A stretch of DNA of 64,000 bases from JBJMQS01 sp045802605 (GCA_045802605.1 JBJMQS010000037.1:139320-203319), one strand, 5' to 3'. Shown: positions 36,282 to 45,489, numbered from the stretch's first letter. Notes: generated from the letters alone by a model not told the origin. Made by a program: numbers and translations.

Positions 36282-37634
36282 ATGACCAGCAAACGAACGC
36301 CACTGCCGATCGCTAACCACAAACCCGAAAAATACACCGGGCCATCCAAGGCCGAAGTGCTTGCGATACGCAAGGAATATCTCTCACCGGGCTTGATCAC
36401 GTACTACTCTGACCCTTTGATGATCGTCGAAGGCAAGATGCAGTACGTCTGGGATGAGACCGGCAAGCAATACCTCGACGCCTTCGCCGGCATCGTCACG
36501 ATCTCGGTCGGCCATTGTCATCCCGCCGTGGCGGACAAAGTCAAAGCCCAAGTCGGCAAACTGCAGCACGCGACGACGATCTATCTCCATCCGGCGATCG
36601 GCCAACTCGGCAAGAAACTCGCTGAAAAAATGCCGGCCGGGAGCGGACTCACATCAAGCTACTTCACCAACTCCGGCAGCGAAGCCGATGAAATCGCAAT
36701 CCTGATGTCGCGCGAATACACCAAGAATCACGACGTGATCGGCCTGCGCAACGGCTACCATGGCTGCACGCAACTGGTTCAGTCGCTGATCGCGCAGAGC
36801 CCCTGGCGGTTCAAATCGAACACCGCGGTCAACGTGAAGCACGCGATGCCCGCCTACTGCTACCGTTGCCCATACGATCTCGAATATCCGAGTTGCGGTG
36901 TGAAGTGCGCTCACGATGTCGAAAATGTGATTCGGTATGAGACACCGGGCGAGATTGCCTGCTTCATCGCCGAGCCGATCCAGGGTGTGGGCGGCGCGGT
37001 CACGCCGCCAAAGGAATACTTCAGCATCGTCTATGACATCGTCCGCAAGTACGGTGGCCTATGCATCGCCGACGAGGTGCAGACTGCCTTTGGGCGGACC
37101 GGCGAACACTATTGGGGCTTCGAGAACTGGGGCGTGAAGCCTGACATCGTGACGATGGCCAAGGGCCTGGGCAACGGCGTGCCCATCGCCGCGTGCACCA
37201 CACGCCCGGAAATCGCGGCGATGATGAAGAACAAGAATCACTTCAACACCTTCGGCGGCAATCCCGTCAGCATGACCCAAGGCTTGGCCACGCTGGAAGT
37301 GATTGATGCCGAGAACATTCAGCAAAACGCCAAGGTCGTCGGCGGGCATCTGAAGAATCGCCTGCTCGAATTGCAAGAAAAGCACAAACTTATCGGCGAA
37401 GTCCGCGGCCTAGGCCTGATGCTCGGCGTCGAGTTAGTCCGCGATCGCAAGACCAAGGAACCCGCCAACACCGAGACGAACAAGGTCATGGAATTGTGCA
37501 AAGACCGCGGCTTAATCATCGGCAAGGGCGGCCTGTTCGGCAACACGCTTCGCATCAAACCGCCGATGTGCATCACGAAGACGGATGCGGATTTTATGGC
37601 GGATACGTTGGATGAAGTGTTCGGGTTGGTTTGA
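36282..37634 (+). CDS. Class III aminotransferase (AGXT2-like), probably beta-alanine/3-aminoisobutyrate transaminase
   Basis: 450 residues from ATG 36282. PLP enzyme of class III: YVWDETGKQYLDAFAGI, FTNSGSEADE (phosphate site), RNGYHG, CIADEVQTAFGRTGEHYWGFE, and the PLP Lys294 in TMAKGLGNGVP. Its closest visible pattern is AGXT2/alanine-glyoxylate type 2. Placed between ureidopropionase and the dehydrogenase genes, it most likely converts beta-alanine to malonate semialdehyde (or 3-aminoisobutyrate to methylmalonate semialdehyde). The amino acceptor (pyruvate or glyoxylate) cannot be read from sequence. Confidence 0.9.
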   Translation: MTSKRTPLPIANHKPEKYTGPSKAEVLAIRKEYLSPGLITYYSDPLMIVEGKMQYVWDETGKQYLDAFAGIVTISVGHCHPAVADKVKAQVGKLQHATTIYLHPAIGQLGKKLAEKMPAGSGLTSSYFTNSGSEADEIAILMSREYTKNHDVIGLRNGYHGCTQLVQSLIAQSPWRFKSNTAVNVKHAMPAYCYRCPYDLEYPSCGVKCAHDVENVIRYETPGEIACFIAEPIQGVGGAVTPPKEYFSIVYDIVRKYGGLCIADEVQTAFGRTGEHYWGFENWGVKPDIVTMAKGLGNGVPIAACTTRPEIAAMMKNKNHFNTFGGNPVSMTQGLATLEVIDAENIQQNAKVVGGHLKNRLLELQEKHKLIGEVRGLGLMLGVELVRDRKTKEPANTETNKVMELCKDRGLIIGKGGLFGNTLRIKPPMCITKTDADFMADTLDEVFGLV

Positions 37635-37636
37635 AT

Positions 37637-37720
37637 CGGTTAGCCGCGACGCGGAGGCTTTGCGGATCGCGCTCGCAGAGACGCGCTCCGCTCCGGAAAC
37701 CTTCGCGTCGCGGCTAACCG
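37637..37720. repeat. Hairpin 'CGGTTAGCCGCGACGCGGAGG' type, convergent gap
   Basis: Arms CGGTTAGCCGCGACG and CGTCGCGGCTAACCG (ending 37720) are exact reverse complements; the interior (GGAGG, GCTCG, CTCCG) pairs less perfectly. It shares the terminal TTAGCC/GGCTAA form with the CAGAG hairpins but not their repeated unit. It lies between the aminotransferase stop and the PreA stop. Confidence 0.85.
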
Positions 37721-39097
37721 TCAGACGTGGGCCGGCGGTTCGATCTTTGCCACTTTGCCTTCCGCGAGTAGCTTCTGATACTCATTCCACGTCATCGACG
37801 CCTTGCCCGTATCAACCTCTTTCATGTTGATGCAGCCGCTGACCGGACATACCAGTGAACACAAGTTGCAGCCGACGCAAACGTCTTGCTTGATCGTGAA
37901 ACGGTTCACAATGCCGCCGCCGGCACCGGGCATAATCTCGAGGCCGCCGGAGCGGACCACCTGCTCGGCACAGCCATTTTTCATGTACTCCGCTTCGGGA
38001 ACTTGCTCCCATCGAATCGACTGATGCGCTCCGTCTTCGCAGGCGATGTAGCACAGCCCACAGTGGATGCACTTCTTCTGATCAATTTCAGCGACGACTT
38101 TGTAATTGAGATCCAGTTCGCCCCAATGCTTGATGGTCTGCGCCGACTTGCCTTGGAAATCGCTAATCTTTTCGAAACCCTTTTCACGCATCCAGTTTTC
38201 TAGCCCGGTCGCCAACTGCTCCACGATGCGGAAGCCGTAGTGCATGACCGCGGTGCAAACTTGTACCGAGCCCGCTCCAAGTAGCAGGAATTCAACCGCG
38301 TCCTGCCAGGCTTGGATGCCGCCGATGCCGGAGATCGGCACACCGATCTTCGGATCGTTGGCGATGGCGGTGACCATATTAAGGGCAATCGGCTTGACGG
38401 CCGGGCCGCAGTAGCCGCCGTGACTACCGGAGCCGCGCACGGCCGGCTTGGGTGCGAGCGTGTCGAGGTCCACGCCCATGATCGAGTTAATCGTGTTGAT
38501 CAGCGACAGCGCGTCGGCCCCGCCTTTGACCGCTGCGCGACCGATCACCGTCACGTCGCCGACATTGGGCGTGAGCTTGACCATGATCGGAATGGTGGCG
38601 ACTTCCTTGACCCACTCGGTAATCATGCACGAATATTCTGGCACTTGGCCGACGGCTGCACCCATTCCACGTTCGCTCATGCCGTGCGGGCAGCCGAAAT
38701 TCAATTCGATGCCATCGACACCGGTGTCCTGAGTTCGTTTGACGATTTCGTGCCAGGCCTCCCGATTCGATTCGACCATGAGCGATGCGAACAGCGCGTG
38801 TCTCGGGTACGCTTTCTTGACCGACGCCATCTCCTGCAAATTGACTTCCAGCGTACGGTCGGAGATTAGCTCGATGTTGTTCAGCCCCGCGACCTTCCGG
38901 CCATCGTAGTCCACAGCGCCATAGCGTGAGCAGACATTGACGATCGGCTCATACCCATAGGTCTTCCAAATCGCGCCGCCCCAGCCGGCATCAAAAGCGC
39001 GACGTACCTGATACTCCGAATTCGTCGGCGGCGCTGACGCGAGCCAAAAGGGATTCGGCGCTTTCACGCCGCAAAAATCAATGGACAAATCTGGCAT
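37721..39097 (-). CDS. preA: NAD-dependent dihydropyrimidine dehydrogenase subunit PreA
   Basis: 458 residues from ATG 39097 with GAGGA eight bases upstream. The N-terminal two thirds is the FMN-binding dihydroorotate-dehydrogenase-like barrel (NPFWLASAPPTNSEYQVRRAFDAGWG, ELNFGCPHGMSERGMGAAVGQ with the active-site Cys region, GIGGIQAWQDAVEFLLLGA). The C-terminus has two 4Fe-4S motifs, CIHCGLCYIAC and CVGCNLCSLVCP. With PreT it reduces uracil/thymine to the 5,6-dihydro form (or the reverse). PreT lies immediately upstream on the same strand. Confidence 0.95.
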   Translation of the reverse strand: MPDLSIDFCGVKAPNPFWLASAPPTNSEYQVRRAFDAGWGGAIWKTYGYEPIVNVCSRYGAVDYDGRKVAGLNNIELISDRTLEVNLQEMASVKKAYPRHALFASLMVESNREAWHEIVKRTQDTGVDGIELNFGCPHGMSERGMGAAVGQVPEYSCMITEWVKEVATIPIMVKLTPNVGDVTVIGRAAVKGGADALSLINTINSIMGVDLDTLAPKPAVRGSGSHGGYCGPAVKPIALNMVTAIANDPKIGVPISGIGGIQAWQDAVEFLLLGAGSVQVCTAVMHYGFRIVEQLATGLENWMREKGFEKISDFQGKSAQTIKHWGELDLNYKVVAEIDQKKCIHCGLCYIACEDGAHQSIRWEQVPEAEYMKNGCAEQVVRSGGLEIMPGAGGGIVNRFTIKQDVCVGCNLCSLVCPVSGCINMKEVDTGKASMTWNEYQKLLAEGKVAKIEPPAHV

Positions 39098-39110
39098 TGT
39101 GAAATTCCTC

Positions 39111-39183
39111 AAGCCTAACCACCGAGGCACAGAGACACAGAGAAGAGGCTTTCTCTGTGTCTCGTGCCTCGGTGGTTAGGCTT
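39111..39183. repeat. CAGAG-type hairpin (8-mer version), tandem gap, one arm shortened
   Basis: AAGCCTAACCACCGAGGCAC with ACAGAGAC units is mirrored to GGTTAGGCTT at 39183. The right arm lacks three bases (TCTCGTGCCTC for TCTCTGTGCCTC), so the stem has a bulge. The right arm contains the TAA stop of preT. Confidence 0.92.
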
Positions 39184-40522
39184 TCTTGTTCAACATCCCA
39201 TCAATTCCCCAGGCGGCAAGTTTGCCGTCCTGCACGGCATCCACGATTTCGCCGCCGCCGCGGATGCAGTCGCCGCCGGCAAAGAGTTTCGGGATGCTCG
39301 TGGCACCCGTCGCTCGATCGACGACCACTTGGTTCTTGATCAATTTCAAATCAGGCAGCGCCTTTAACAAGTCTAAGAGCGGCTCCTGACCCAGTGCTTT
39401 AACCACCATATCCGCGGCGATCTCAAACCGCTCTTCCGGAATCACTTCGAGCGCGCTTTCCCGCGATGCCGGGTTGCTGAGCCGCGTGCGCGCAAATTCC
39501 ATGCCGGCAACTCGACCATCGGGTCCAGCGATGAATTGCACTGGCTGCGCAAAAAACTCGAATTTGATTCCGTCCTGCTTCGACAGCTCATACTCGTACG
39601 CGAACGCGGGCATCGCTTCCTCACCTCGGCGGTAGGCGATGATCACTTCCTGCGCACCCAGCCGGGTCGCGGCTGTCGCCACGTCCACGCCGGTGTTGCC
39701 CGCTCCGATTACCAGTACTGTCTTGCCGACTTCGCATTCGCTGTAGGGCTTTGTGTGCGTTTGGAAAATAAAGTCCAAAGCCTCCCACACCCCCGGCAAG
39801 TTCTCGCCAGGAATTCCCAGGGGCAAAGTGCGTCCCAGCCCTACGCCCAAAAATACTGCATCAAACTCCGCCAGCAATTTCGCGACTGCCGGGCCGGTGA
39901 TCCGCTGGTTGAGCCGGATATCGACACCGATTTGGCGGACCAGTTCAACCTCGGTGAGAGCGAACTCGGTCGAGATCTTATACGCCGCGATACCCAATGT
40001 GTTCAAGCCGCCGGCGACATCGCGGGCCTCGAACACGACAACATCGTGGCCAAACTTGCGAAGTTCATGAGCGCACGTCAGCCCGGCGGGCCCCGCGCCG
40101 ATGATGGCGACTTTCTTGCCCGTGGGTTTGCCGGGAGTAAAGAACTTCACGCCCTTGGCGGATGCCGTATCTGTTGCGTGCCTCTGCAGCCGGCCAATCT
40201 GCACCGGCGATTTGAGTAGTGTGTTATCGACGCAAGCGCCTTCACAGAGGACCTCGGTCGGGCAGGCGCGGGCACACGAACCGCCGAAGATGTTGGCTTG
40301 GAGAATGGTCTTGGCCGCCCCGAGGTCATTGTCATGCATAATCTGGCGGATGAACTTCGGAATGTCGATATGTGTTGGACAGGCCCGTGTGCACGGGGCA
40401 TCGAAACAAAACAGGCAGCGTGTCGCCTCTACCAGCACCTCGTCGCCTTCCAATGGCGGCGGCACATCAGCGAATCGCTGCTGAAGAATCTCAAGACTAA
40501 ATCGCTCGCCGGCCTTCGGCAT
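39176..40522 (-). CDS. preT: NAD(P)-dependent dihydropyrimidine dehydrogenase subunit PreT
   Basis: 448 residues from ATG 40522 (TTGGAG six bases upstream). Flavin/iron-sulfur subunit that passes electrons from NAD(P)H to PreA. N-terminal cysteine clusters CLFCFDAPCTRACP and GGSCARACPTEVLCEGACV resemble the glutamate-synthase beta subunit. FAD site KVAIIGAGPAGLTCAHELRKFGHDV and NAD(P) site TVLVIGAGNTGVDVATAATRLG follow, and a final FAD motif KLFAGGDCIRGGGEIVDAVQDGK. The stop codon is inside the adjacent hairpin. Confidence 0.94.
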   Translation of the reverse strand: MPKAGERFSLEILQQRFADVPPPLEGDEVLVEATRCLFCFDAPCTRACPTHIDIPKFIRQIMHDNDLGAAKTILQANIFGGSCARACPTEVLCEGACVDNTLLKSPVQIGRLQRHATDTASAKGVKFFTPGKPTGKKVAIIGAGPAGLTCAHELRKFGHDVVVFEARDVAGGLNTLGIAAYKISTEFALTEVELVRQIGVDIRLNQRITGPAVAKLLAEFDAVFLGVGLGRTLPLGIPGENLPGVWEALDFIFQTHTKPYSECEVGKTVLVIGAGNTGVDVATAATRLGAQEVIIAYRRGEEAMPAFAYEYELSKQDGIKFEFFAQPVQFIAGPDGRVAGMEFARTRLSNPASRESALEVIPEERFEIAADMVVKALGQEPLLDLLKALPDLKLIKNQVVVDRATGATSIPKLFAGGDCIRGGGEIVDAVQDGKLAAWGIDGMLNKKA

Positions 40523-40540
40523 GAAAAACTCCAAAACCTC

Positions 40541-40625
40541 TTAACCGCGGAGTTCGCAGAGAACGCTGAGTAATCCACACTTGGTTTGTGGTTTGCTCAG
40601 CGTTCTCTGCGAACTCCGCGGTTCA
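40541..40625. repeat. CAGAG-type hairpin (9-mer version), tandem gap
   Basis: TTAACCGCGGAGTTCGCAGA with GAACGCTGAG is mirrored through GCGAACTCCGCGGTTCAA (ending 40625), with AATCCACA/TTTGTGGTT around the loop. It lies between the dihydropyrimidinase stop and the preT start, so it occupies the preT leader. Confidence 0.92.
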
Positions 40626-40629
40626 AGTC

Positions 40630-42021
40630 TTAATTCAAACTTCCCGCCCGTTCCCTCGGCAGCCACCTGCCCCAGCCTTTGGCATCCACGCACTTGTAGT
40701 CGTTGACGATCTGCTTGCCGCGGCTGTACGTGTGCTGAGCGAAGCCGGCGAACTGCATCCCTTGGTACGGATTCCAGTCGGCACCGGTCTCCATCTGCGC
40801 GTGATCGACGGTGAACTTTTTGTCCGGGTCGAATACGACAATGTCCGCGTCGCTGCCGGCTGCGAGTACGCCCTTTTGCGGATACAGCCCCATGATCTTC
40901 GCCGGGTTGGTGCAACACTTCTGCACGAATTGGGCGAGCGAGAGTTTCTTGCCGAGCACGCCATGCGTGTAAACCAGTGGCAATAACGTCTCTAACCCTG
41001 GTAAGCCCATCGGAATTTTGGTCCAGTCGCCTTCCCAGCGGGCCTTCTGCGCCTTCTTGAATGTACAAGTGTCAGTCGAGACCACGCAGACTTCGCCGTC
41101 CACGAGTCCTTTCCAGAGGCGATCGATGTCTTTCGGCTTCTTGATCTGCGGGCAGCACGCGAAAAGGTGGCCGTCCTCGCCGGCAAACACCGAATCATCC
41201 AGCAGTAGATACTGGGCGCACGTCTCGGCATAGACATCGACGCCCCGTGCCCGCGCCGCCTTGACGATGTCCGCGCCCTCGGCCGTGGACATGTGCACGA
41301 TATAGAGCCGACCCCCGGTGACTTCGGACCACATGACCGCTCGCTGAATCGCCTCGGCTTCGATGAAGTTTGGCCGCGTCATCGCATGCAGCCGGGCACC
41401 GTATTTCTTCATCTCATCAGGGTTGTGGTGCCGGGCGATCAGTTCGTCGAGCACGCGGGCCGATTCAGCATGGACAAGCAGCATTGCGCCGAGCGTCTTA
41501 GTCCGTTCAAGCGTGTTGAAGATCGCGCGATCGTCGGACTGCCAGCCTTCGGAGGCGTAGATCATGAATTCCTTGAAGGTGGGGCAGCCCTTCTTGACCA
41601 TTTTTTCCATCTCAGGGCCGTGCCGGTCCCAATTGGTGATGGCCATGTGGAAGGCGTAATCGATGCACGCCTTCGGCTTAGCCCGTTCTAGCCAGGCGTC
41701 GTAAGCGTCCTCAAGCGATTGTTCACCATAAGGAATCGCGAAGTCGATGACGGTGGTCACTCCGCCGCGCGAGCCGGCCCGGGTGCCGGTGTTCCAGTCA
41801 TCCGACGATACGGTACCGCAGAACGGCAGTTCCAGGTGAACGTGCACATCGATGCCGCCCGGAATGACGTACTTGCCCGTGGCGTCAAGGACTGTGGCCC
41901 CGGTGCGATCGAGGTTCGGTGCGACGGCGGAAATTCGTTCACCTTTGACGCCGACATCCGCTTTTTGCGGCCCCTCGGCCGACACGACAGTACCGTTGGC
42001 GATGACCAAGTCGTAAGACAT
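40630..42021 (-). CDS. Dihydropyrimidinase (hydantoinase family)
   Basis: 463 residues, normal for the family. Opens the dihydrouracil/dihydrothymine ring to N-carbamoyl-beta-alanine in the cytoplasm. Metal-binding HVHLELP (His60, His62), the carbamylated Lys150 in TFKEFMIYASEG, AMLLVHAES (His), RLYIVHMSTAEG (His), and VVSTDTCTF with the last metal Asp replace the typical 'GSDHCPF' version slightly. The C-terminal GSDADIVVFDPDKKFTV is the family composite-domain signature. Upstream of preT on the same strand, so it heads the minus-strand half of the pyrimidine cluster. Confidence 0.93.
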   Translation of the reverse strand: MSYDLVIANGTVVSAEGPQKADVGVKGERISAVAPNLDRTGATVLDATGKYVIPGGIDVHVHLELPFCGTVSSDDWNTGTRAGSRGGVTTVIDFAIPYGEQSLEDAYDAWLERAKPKACIDYAFHMAITNWDRHGPEMEKMVKKGCPTFKEFMIYASEGWQSDDRAIFNTLERTKTLGAMLLVHAESARVLDELIARHHNPDEMKKYGARLHAMTRPNFIEAEAIQRAVMWSEVTGGRLYIVHMSTAEGADIVKAARARGVDVYAETCAQYLLLDDSVFAGEDGHLFACCPQIKKPKDIDRLWKGLVDGEVCVVSTDTCTFKKAQKARWEGDWTKIPMGLPGLETLLPLVYTHGVLGKKLSLAQFVQKCCTNPAKIMGLYPQKGVLAAGSDADIVVFDPDKKFTVDHAQMETGADWNPYQGMQFAGFAQHTYSRGKQIVNDYKCVDAKGWGRWLPRERAGSLN

Positions 42022-42099
42022 CGCAGAACTCCCTGGTGAAGGTTTTCATGCTACCCCGAGCCGGAAGGGAGTGCAAGCAACCGAATTGGGGAAAGTCCA

Positions 42100-42783
42100 A
42101 TGTCCGAAATCCACCCGATTGTCTTCCTCTTCGACGTAGACAACACCCTGCTAGATAACGACAAAGTCGCGGCCGATTTGAGGAAATATCTCACCCGTGC
42201 CTTCGGGGCTGAGCGGCAGGAACGGTACTGGGCGATCTTCGAGGATATTCGTCGAGAGTTGGGCTACGCGGACTATCTCGGAGCCCTGCAGCGCTATCGA
42301 GTTGAACGGCCGTACGACTCGCATTTGCTGGCGGTGTCGTCGTACTTAATCGACTACCCATTCGCAAACCGGCTCTACCCGAACGCGTTGGATGTGATCG
42401 AACACGTCGGGCAGTGGGGCCCGACGGTCGTCCTGTCGGATGGCGATGTGGTGTTTCAGCCACGCAAAGTCGAACGGTCCGGCATTCTCGATGCAGTCGA
42501 GAGTCGAATTCTGATTTACATCCATAAGGAAAATGAACTCGCCGACGTTGAGCAACGCTTTCCTGCAAAGCACTACGTGCTGATCGATGACAAACTCCGA
42601 ATTCTCGCCGCTGTCAAGAAGGTGTGGGGCGATCGATTGACAACGGTGTTTCCGAAGCAAGGGCACTACGCGAAAGATCCGAAGGAAATCGCAAAATACC
42701 CGTCAGCAGACGTGACGATTGCCCGGATCGGCGACCTGTTGAATTGCACCTTATCGGATCTAGTGCGACTCAGTGGGATCTAA
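42100..42783 (+). CDS. HAD-superfamily hydrolase
   Basis: 227 residues. Motif I is FDVDNTLLDND (nucleophile Asp12, Asp14), motif II VVLSDGD, a Lys region QPRKVERSG, and motif III HYVLIDDKLRIL. All catalytic positions are present, so it is probably an active phosphatase or dehalogenase-type enzyme; the helical cap is C1-like. Substrate unknown. It is convergent with the halogenase gene (4-base overlap of the 3' ends). Confidence 0.85.
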   Translation: MSEIHPIVFLFDVDNTLLDNDKVAADLRKYLTRAFGAERQERYWAIFEDIRRELGYADYLGALQRYRVERPYDSHLLAVSSYLIDYPFANRLYPNALDVIEHVGQWGPTVVLSDGDVVFQPRKVERSGILDAVESRILIYIHKENELADVEQRFPAKHYVLIDDKLRILAAVKKVWGDRLTTVFPKQGHYAKDPKEIAKYPSADVTIARIGDLLNCTLSDLVRLSGI

Positions 42784-44336
42784 CTTGCCGTGCCGATGTA
42801 ACTCGTCAACTGCAAATGTTGAGGGGTTTGAAAAAAGCTCGGATTCCAACGGCAATTCGACGAGGCTATGAAGTTCAACGCTTCCGGAATGGCGATGCCA
42901 TTCTCCGCTAGTTGCCGATGATTAGCTTGAACCTTTTTCCAAATGCCAATTTCTTCTTCGGTCGCCGTATATCGCGCGCGATAAGGTACTTTTTGGCCGA
43001 CCAGCAAAGCGAGATAGCCTTCGACGCCGAACATATCGCTCGGATGAATCAGGCTATACCTCCAAGAGATGTTGGGTCCGCGTTCCTGGTAATAGTCCAC
43101 GAATTCTTGGATCGGCCCCAATTCAGTCTCGGCGCGGCAGGTCTGCCAGAATTGCGAATTGACTCGGGTATTGAATCGGTAGTGAATCGCCAAGAAATCG
43201 CGAATCGTATCCCAGGCGCGAGCATTGACCAGATTGTAGTATTTCACCATCAACGGCGTCGGCTGATGGTTGCACTCGTAGAGCGTTTCGGCCAGGAATC
43301 GCGATTCGTCGCAGATGATCGCGAGCGCGGTCGATTCCAGCGGTTCGACAAAGCCGGATGAGTTACCGACTGCCACCACATTCTTGACCCAGGTGCGCTC
43401 ATATCGACCTGATACAAATTTGACGATCCAGGTGTTGTCGATGCTCGGATTCTTGGCGCGGAACTCACGTTCGGCTTCTTCATCACTGATGAATGACGAG
43501 GAATATACGTACCCGCGGTTGACGTAATCGGGATGATCGATTCGCCAGCACCATCCGGATTCCATAGTTTCGGCGATTGTGTACGGCAGTATCGGCTCGT
43601 CGGTCCGCGGCCATGCACTGACAACGGCTCGATCGCAGAAAAGCGAAGACTTGAAAGAGATGAAGGGCTCTTGCAGGGCCTTGCCCAATAGCAGGGAGCG
43701 GAAACCGGAGCAATCCACATACAAATCGGCGGTCAATGCCTGGCCAGATTGCAACTGGACGGCGGTGATGCCGTTGTCGTCTTGCGTTGCGCCTGTGACC
43801 GTGCCTTCCAGGATCGTAATGCCACGTTGAACGGCGCATCGCTCCAGATAGGCGACGAAGCGCCGGTTCTCCAAGTGATAGCCAAAGGTGCGATCGATCA
43901 GCGGCGCGCCATCCGGTCGACGAAGGAAGATCTTGTTCTGTTGCATTAGCGCTGCAGACGTGCTCGCATATGTAAAGTCATCTTCACAATAAAAGCCGTT
44001 CCGGTGACTTAGCTGATCGATTTTCCAATCCAGTTGAACATCAAAGGCGTATTCGAAGGATGGACGCGGACCCCAGAGAAAGTGAATTCCTAATTTCCAT
44101 GACGGCTGAACCTCACGATAAAACTCTCCAGGGTCCAGTTCGAGGCCTCCGTGCAAAAATCGCGGCATCGCGACCGTCGTACTTTCACCGACGCCGATGA
44201 CGCCGATTTCCTTTGAGCGGACTACCGTCACCTCCAGCTCCGGACATCGCTTTTTCAGAATTAGGGCCGCGAGAAAACCGGCGCTGCCGCCGCCAACAAC
44301 CAGTACGGAGCGAATGGCAAGAGAGAATACGGACAT
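42780..44336 (-). CDS. Flavin-dependent (tryptophan 7-halogenase-like) halogenase
   Basis: 518 residues. Dinucleotide fold VLVVGGGSAGFLAA (GGGSAG 15-20), IGVGESTT, the catalytic-lysine motif SWKLGIHFLW (Lys81, equivalent to the lysine that carries the hypohalite), the halogenase fingerprint GWCWRID (Trp262, Trp264, Ile266) and FVEPLEST (330-336). All hallmarks of PF04820 are present, with an Asp where the fingerprint usually has Pro. It would need FADH2 from a separate reductase. No biosynthetic cluster surrounds it, so the substrate is unknown. ATG 44336. Confidence 0.88.
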   Translation of the reverse strand: MSVFSLAIRSVLVVGGGSAGFLAALILKKRCPELEVTVVRSKEIGVIGVGESTTVAMPRFLHGGLELDPGEFYREVQPSWKLGIHFLWGPRPSFEYAFDVQLDWKIDQLSHRNGFYCEDDFTYASTSAALMQQNKIFLRRPDGAPLIDRTFGYHLENRRFVAYLERCAVQRGITILEGTVTGATQDDNGITAVQLQSGQALTADLYVDCSGFRSLLLGKALQEPFISFKSSLFCDRAVVSAWPRTDEPILPYTIAETMESGWCWRIDHPDYVNRGYVYSSSFISDEEAEREFRAKNPSIDNTWIVKFVSGRYERTWVKNVVAVGNSSGFVEPLESTALAIICDESRFLAETLYECNHQPTPLMVKYYNLVNARAWDTIRDFLAIHYRFNTRVNSQFWQTCRAETELGPIQEFVDYYQERGPNISWRYSLIHPSDMFGVEGYLALLVGQKVPYRARYTATEEEIGIWKKVQANHRQLAENGIAIPEALNFIASSNCRWNPSFFQTPQHLQLTSYIGTAS

Positions 44337-44472
44337 TCAACGGTCCTCACGTTCAAATCGAGTGCAGATTCACATAATTGCATAGCGGAAACAAGATTGC
44401 AACGAGTAACTCAGTGTTGGCCGACGTCAACTGTTCCCTACAACAATCCGCGGAGCATTCCTGGAGACCGCA

Positions 44473-44961
44473 ATGCAAGGCAACCCGCAAGTCATCGATG
44501 CACTCAACCGCGCGCTCACCGTTGAGCTCACCGCCATCAATCAATATTTTTGCCAAGCGAAGATGTGCAAGAATTGGGGCTTTCTGAAGCTTGGGGCCAA
44601 GCACTACGAAGAATCGATTGGCGAGATGAGGCATGCCGAGAAGCTCATCGATCGAATTCTGTTCCTGGAAGGTGTGCCAGAGATCGCTCGCTATGATGTG
44701 ATCCGCGTGGGCACGAACGTGCAAGAACAGTTTGAAAACGATTTGAAGTTGGAAATGAGCGGCGTGACACATTACCGCAATGTCATCGACCTTTGCACGA
44801 AGGTGCAGGATCATGGTAGCCGCGAATTAGTTGAGCCGATCTTGGTTGAGAGCGAAGAGCATGTCGATTGGCTGGAAACGCAACTCGGATTAATTCAGTC
44901 GCTCGGATTGCAAAACTATTTGTTGTCGCAAGTCGGTGAAGGCGAAGCGGAAGCCCACTAA
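44473..44961 (+). CDS. bfr: Bacterioferritin
   Basis: 162 residues, normal length. Stores iron as a mineral in a 24-subunit shell. Ferroxidase and heme ligands are at canonical positions: Glu18, Glu51, His54 and heme Met52 (GEMRHAEKLID), with later Glu/His in VESEEHVDWLETQL. A second start upstream is not needed. It faces the ferredoxin gene convergently with 19 bases between stops. Confidence 0.96.
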   Translation: MQGNPQVIDALNRALTVELTAINQYFCQAKMCKNWGFLKLGAKHYEESIGEMRHAEKLIDRILFLEGVPEIARYDVIRVGTNVQEQFENDLKLEMSGVTHYRNVIDLCTKVQDHGSRELVEPILVESEEHVDWLETQLGLIQSLGLQNYLLSQVGEGEAEAH

Positions 44962-44980
44962 GTTTGGGATCGACGGACAA

Positions 44981-45241
44981 CTAAACAGTGGCCAACGCCA
45001 CGCGGAGCTTTTGTCGTTCCGCGGCGATGGGGCCGTACTCTTTCAGATATTCGCGAAGTTTTGGGTGGCAGGCGGTGCAGCCGTTTCCCGCGTCGGTGAA
45101 TAGTCGCAAATCATCGACTGTGAATGCGCCATTCAGAATGGCTTCAATAATCATCTCTTCGGTGACGCAAAGGCAGTGGCAGACATATTCGCCATCCTGG
45201 CAACTGGAACAACAATTGTTGGCATGCGCCTGTTCGGACAT
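44981..45241 (-). CDS. Bacterioferritin-associated [2Fe-2S] ferredoxin (BFD-like)
   Basis: 86 residues from ATG 45241 (an ATG at 45250 and a TTG at 45277 are possible longer starts). Four cluster cysteines at the canonical spacing C21-x-C23-x31-C55-x2-C58 (VCHCLCVTEE, GNGCTACHPKL). BFD delivers electrons to bacterioferritin heme to release stored Fe. It lies beside bfr and behind a Fur-like box, so it is probably induced under iron limitation. Two extra cysteine pairs (CCSSC) precede the domain. Confidence 0.9.
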   Translation of the reverse strand: MSEQAHANNCCSSCQDGEYVCHCLCVTEEMIIEAILNGAFTVDDLRLFTDAGNGCTACHPKLREYLKEYGPIAAERQKLRVALATV

Positions 45242-45259
45242 CCTTCGCATTCCCGGGTT

Positions 45260-45278
45260 GTTGAGATTCAGTCTCAAC
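45260..45278. promoter_or_regulatory. Fur-box-like operator upstream of the bfd gene
   Basis: GTTGAGATTCAGTCTCAAC is a 19-base inverted repeat. Its core TGAGATTCAGTCTCA matches the Fur 7-1-7 form TGATAATNATTATCA at 11 of 14 specified positions. It lies 19 bases before the ATG at 45241, the right place for a repressor site. Confidence 0.5.
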
Positions 45279-45489
45279 TAATCTAATTCTAGCTGGCTTG
45301 TTTGAGCCGTCAAGCAAATGTTCCGCGGCCGGAACGTATTTCCGCCCACCAACCATATCTGCACTGATCTCTCGTCTAAGTCATCTGTGAGGCGCGCTCA
45401 GCCTTTTTGGCAGAAAAAGGAATTTCTGCTGGAACTGAGTGGCCCCACTTGAGTGGGCAGAACTTTGCCTCGGCCTTATATCTGGTTTC

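Noticed and set aside
42780..44336. Halogenase as part of a secondary-metabolite cluster
   Set aside because: Flanking genes are a HAD hydrolase and bacterioferritin; no PKS, NRPS or reductase is present.
45278..45489. A small gene or RNA between bfd and arfB
   Set aside because: No open frame with start signals; only two short inverted repeats (CCTTTTT/AAAAAGG, CCCACT/AGTGGG) of uncertain meaning.
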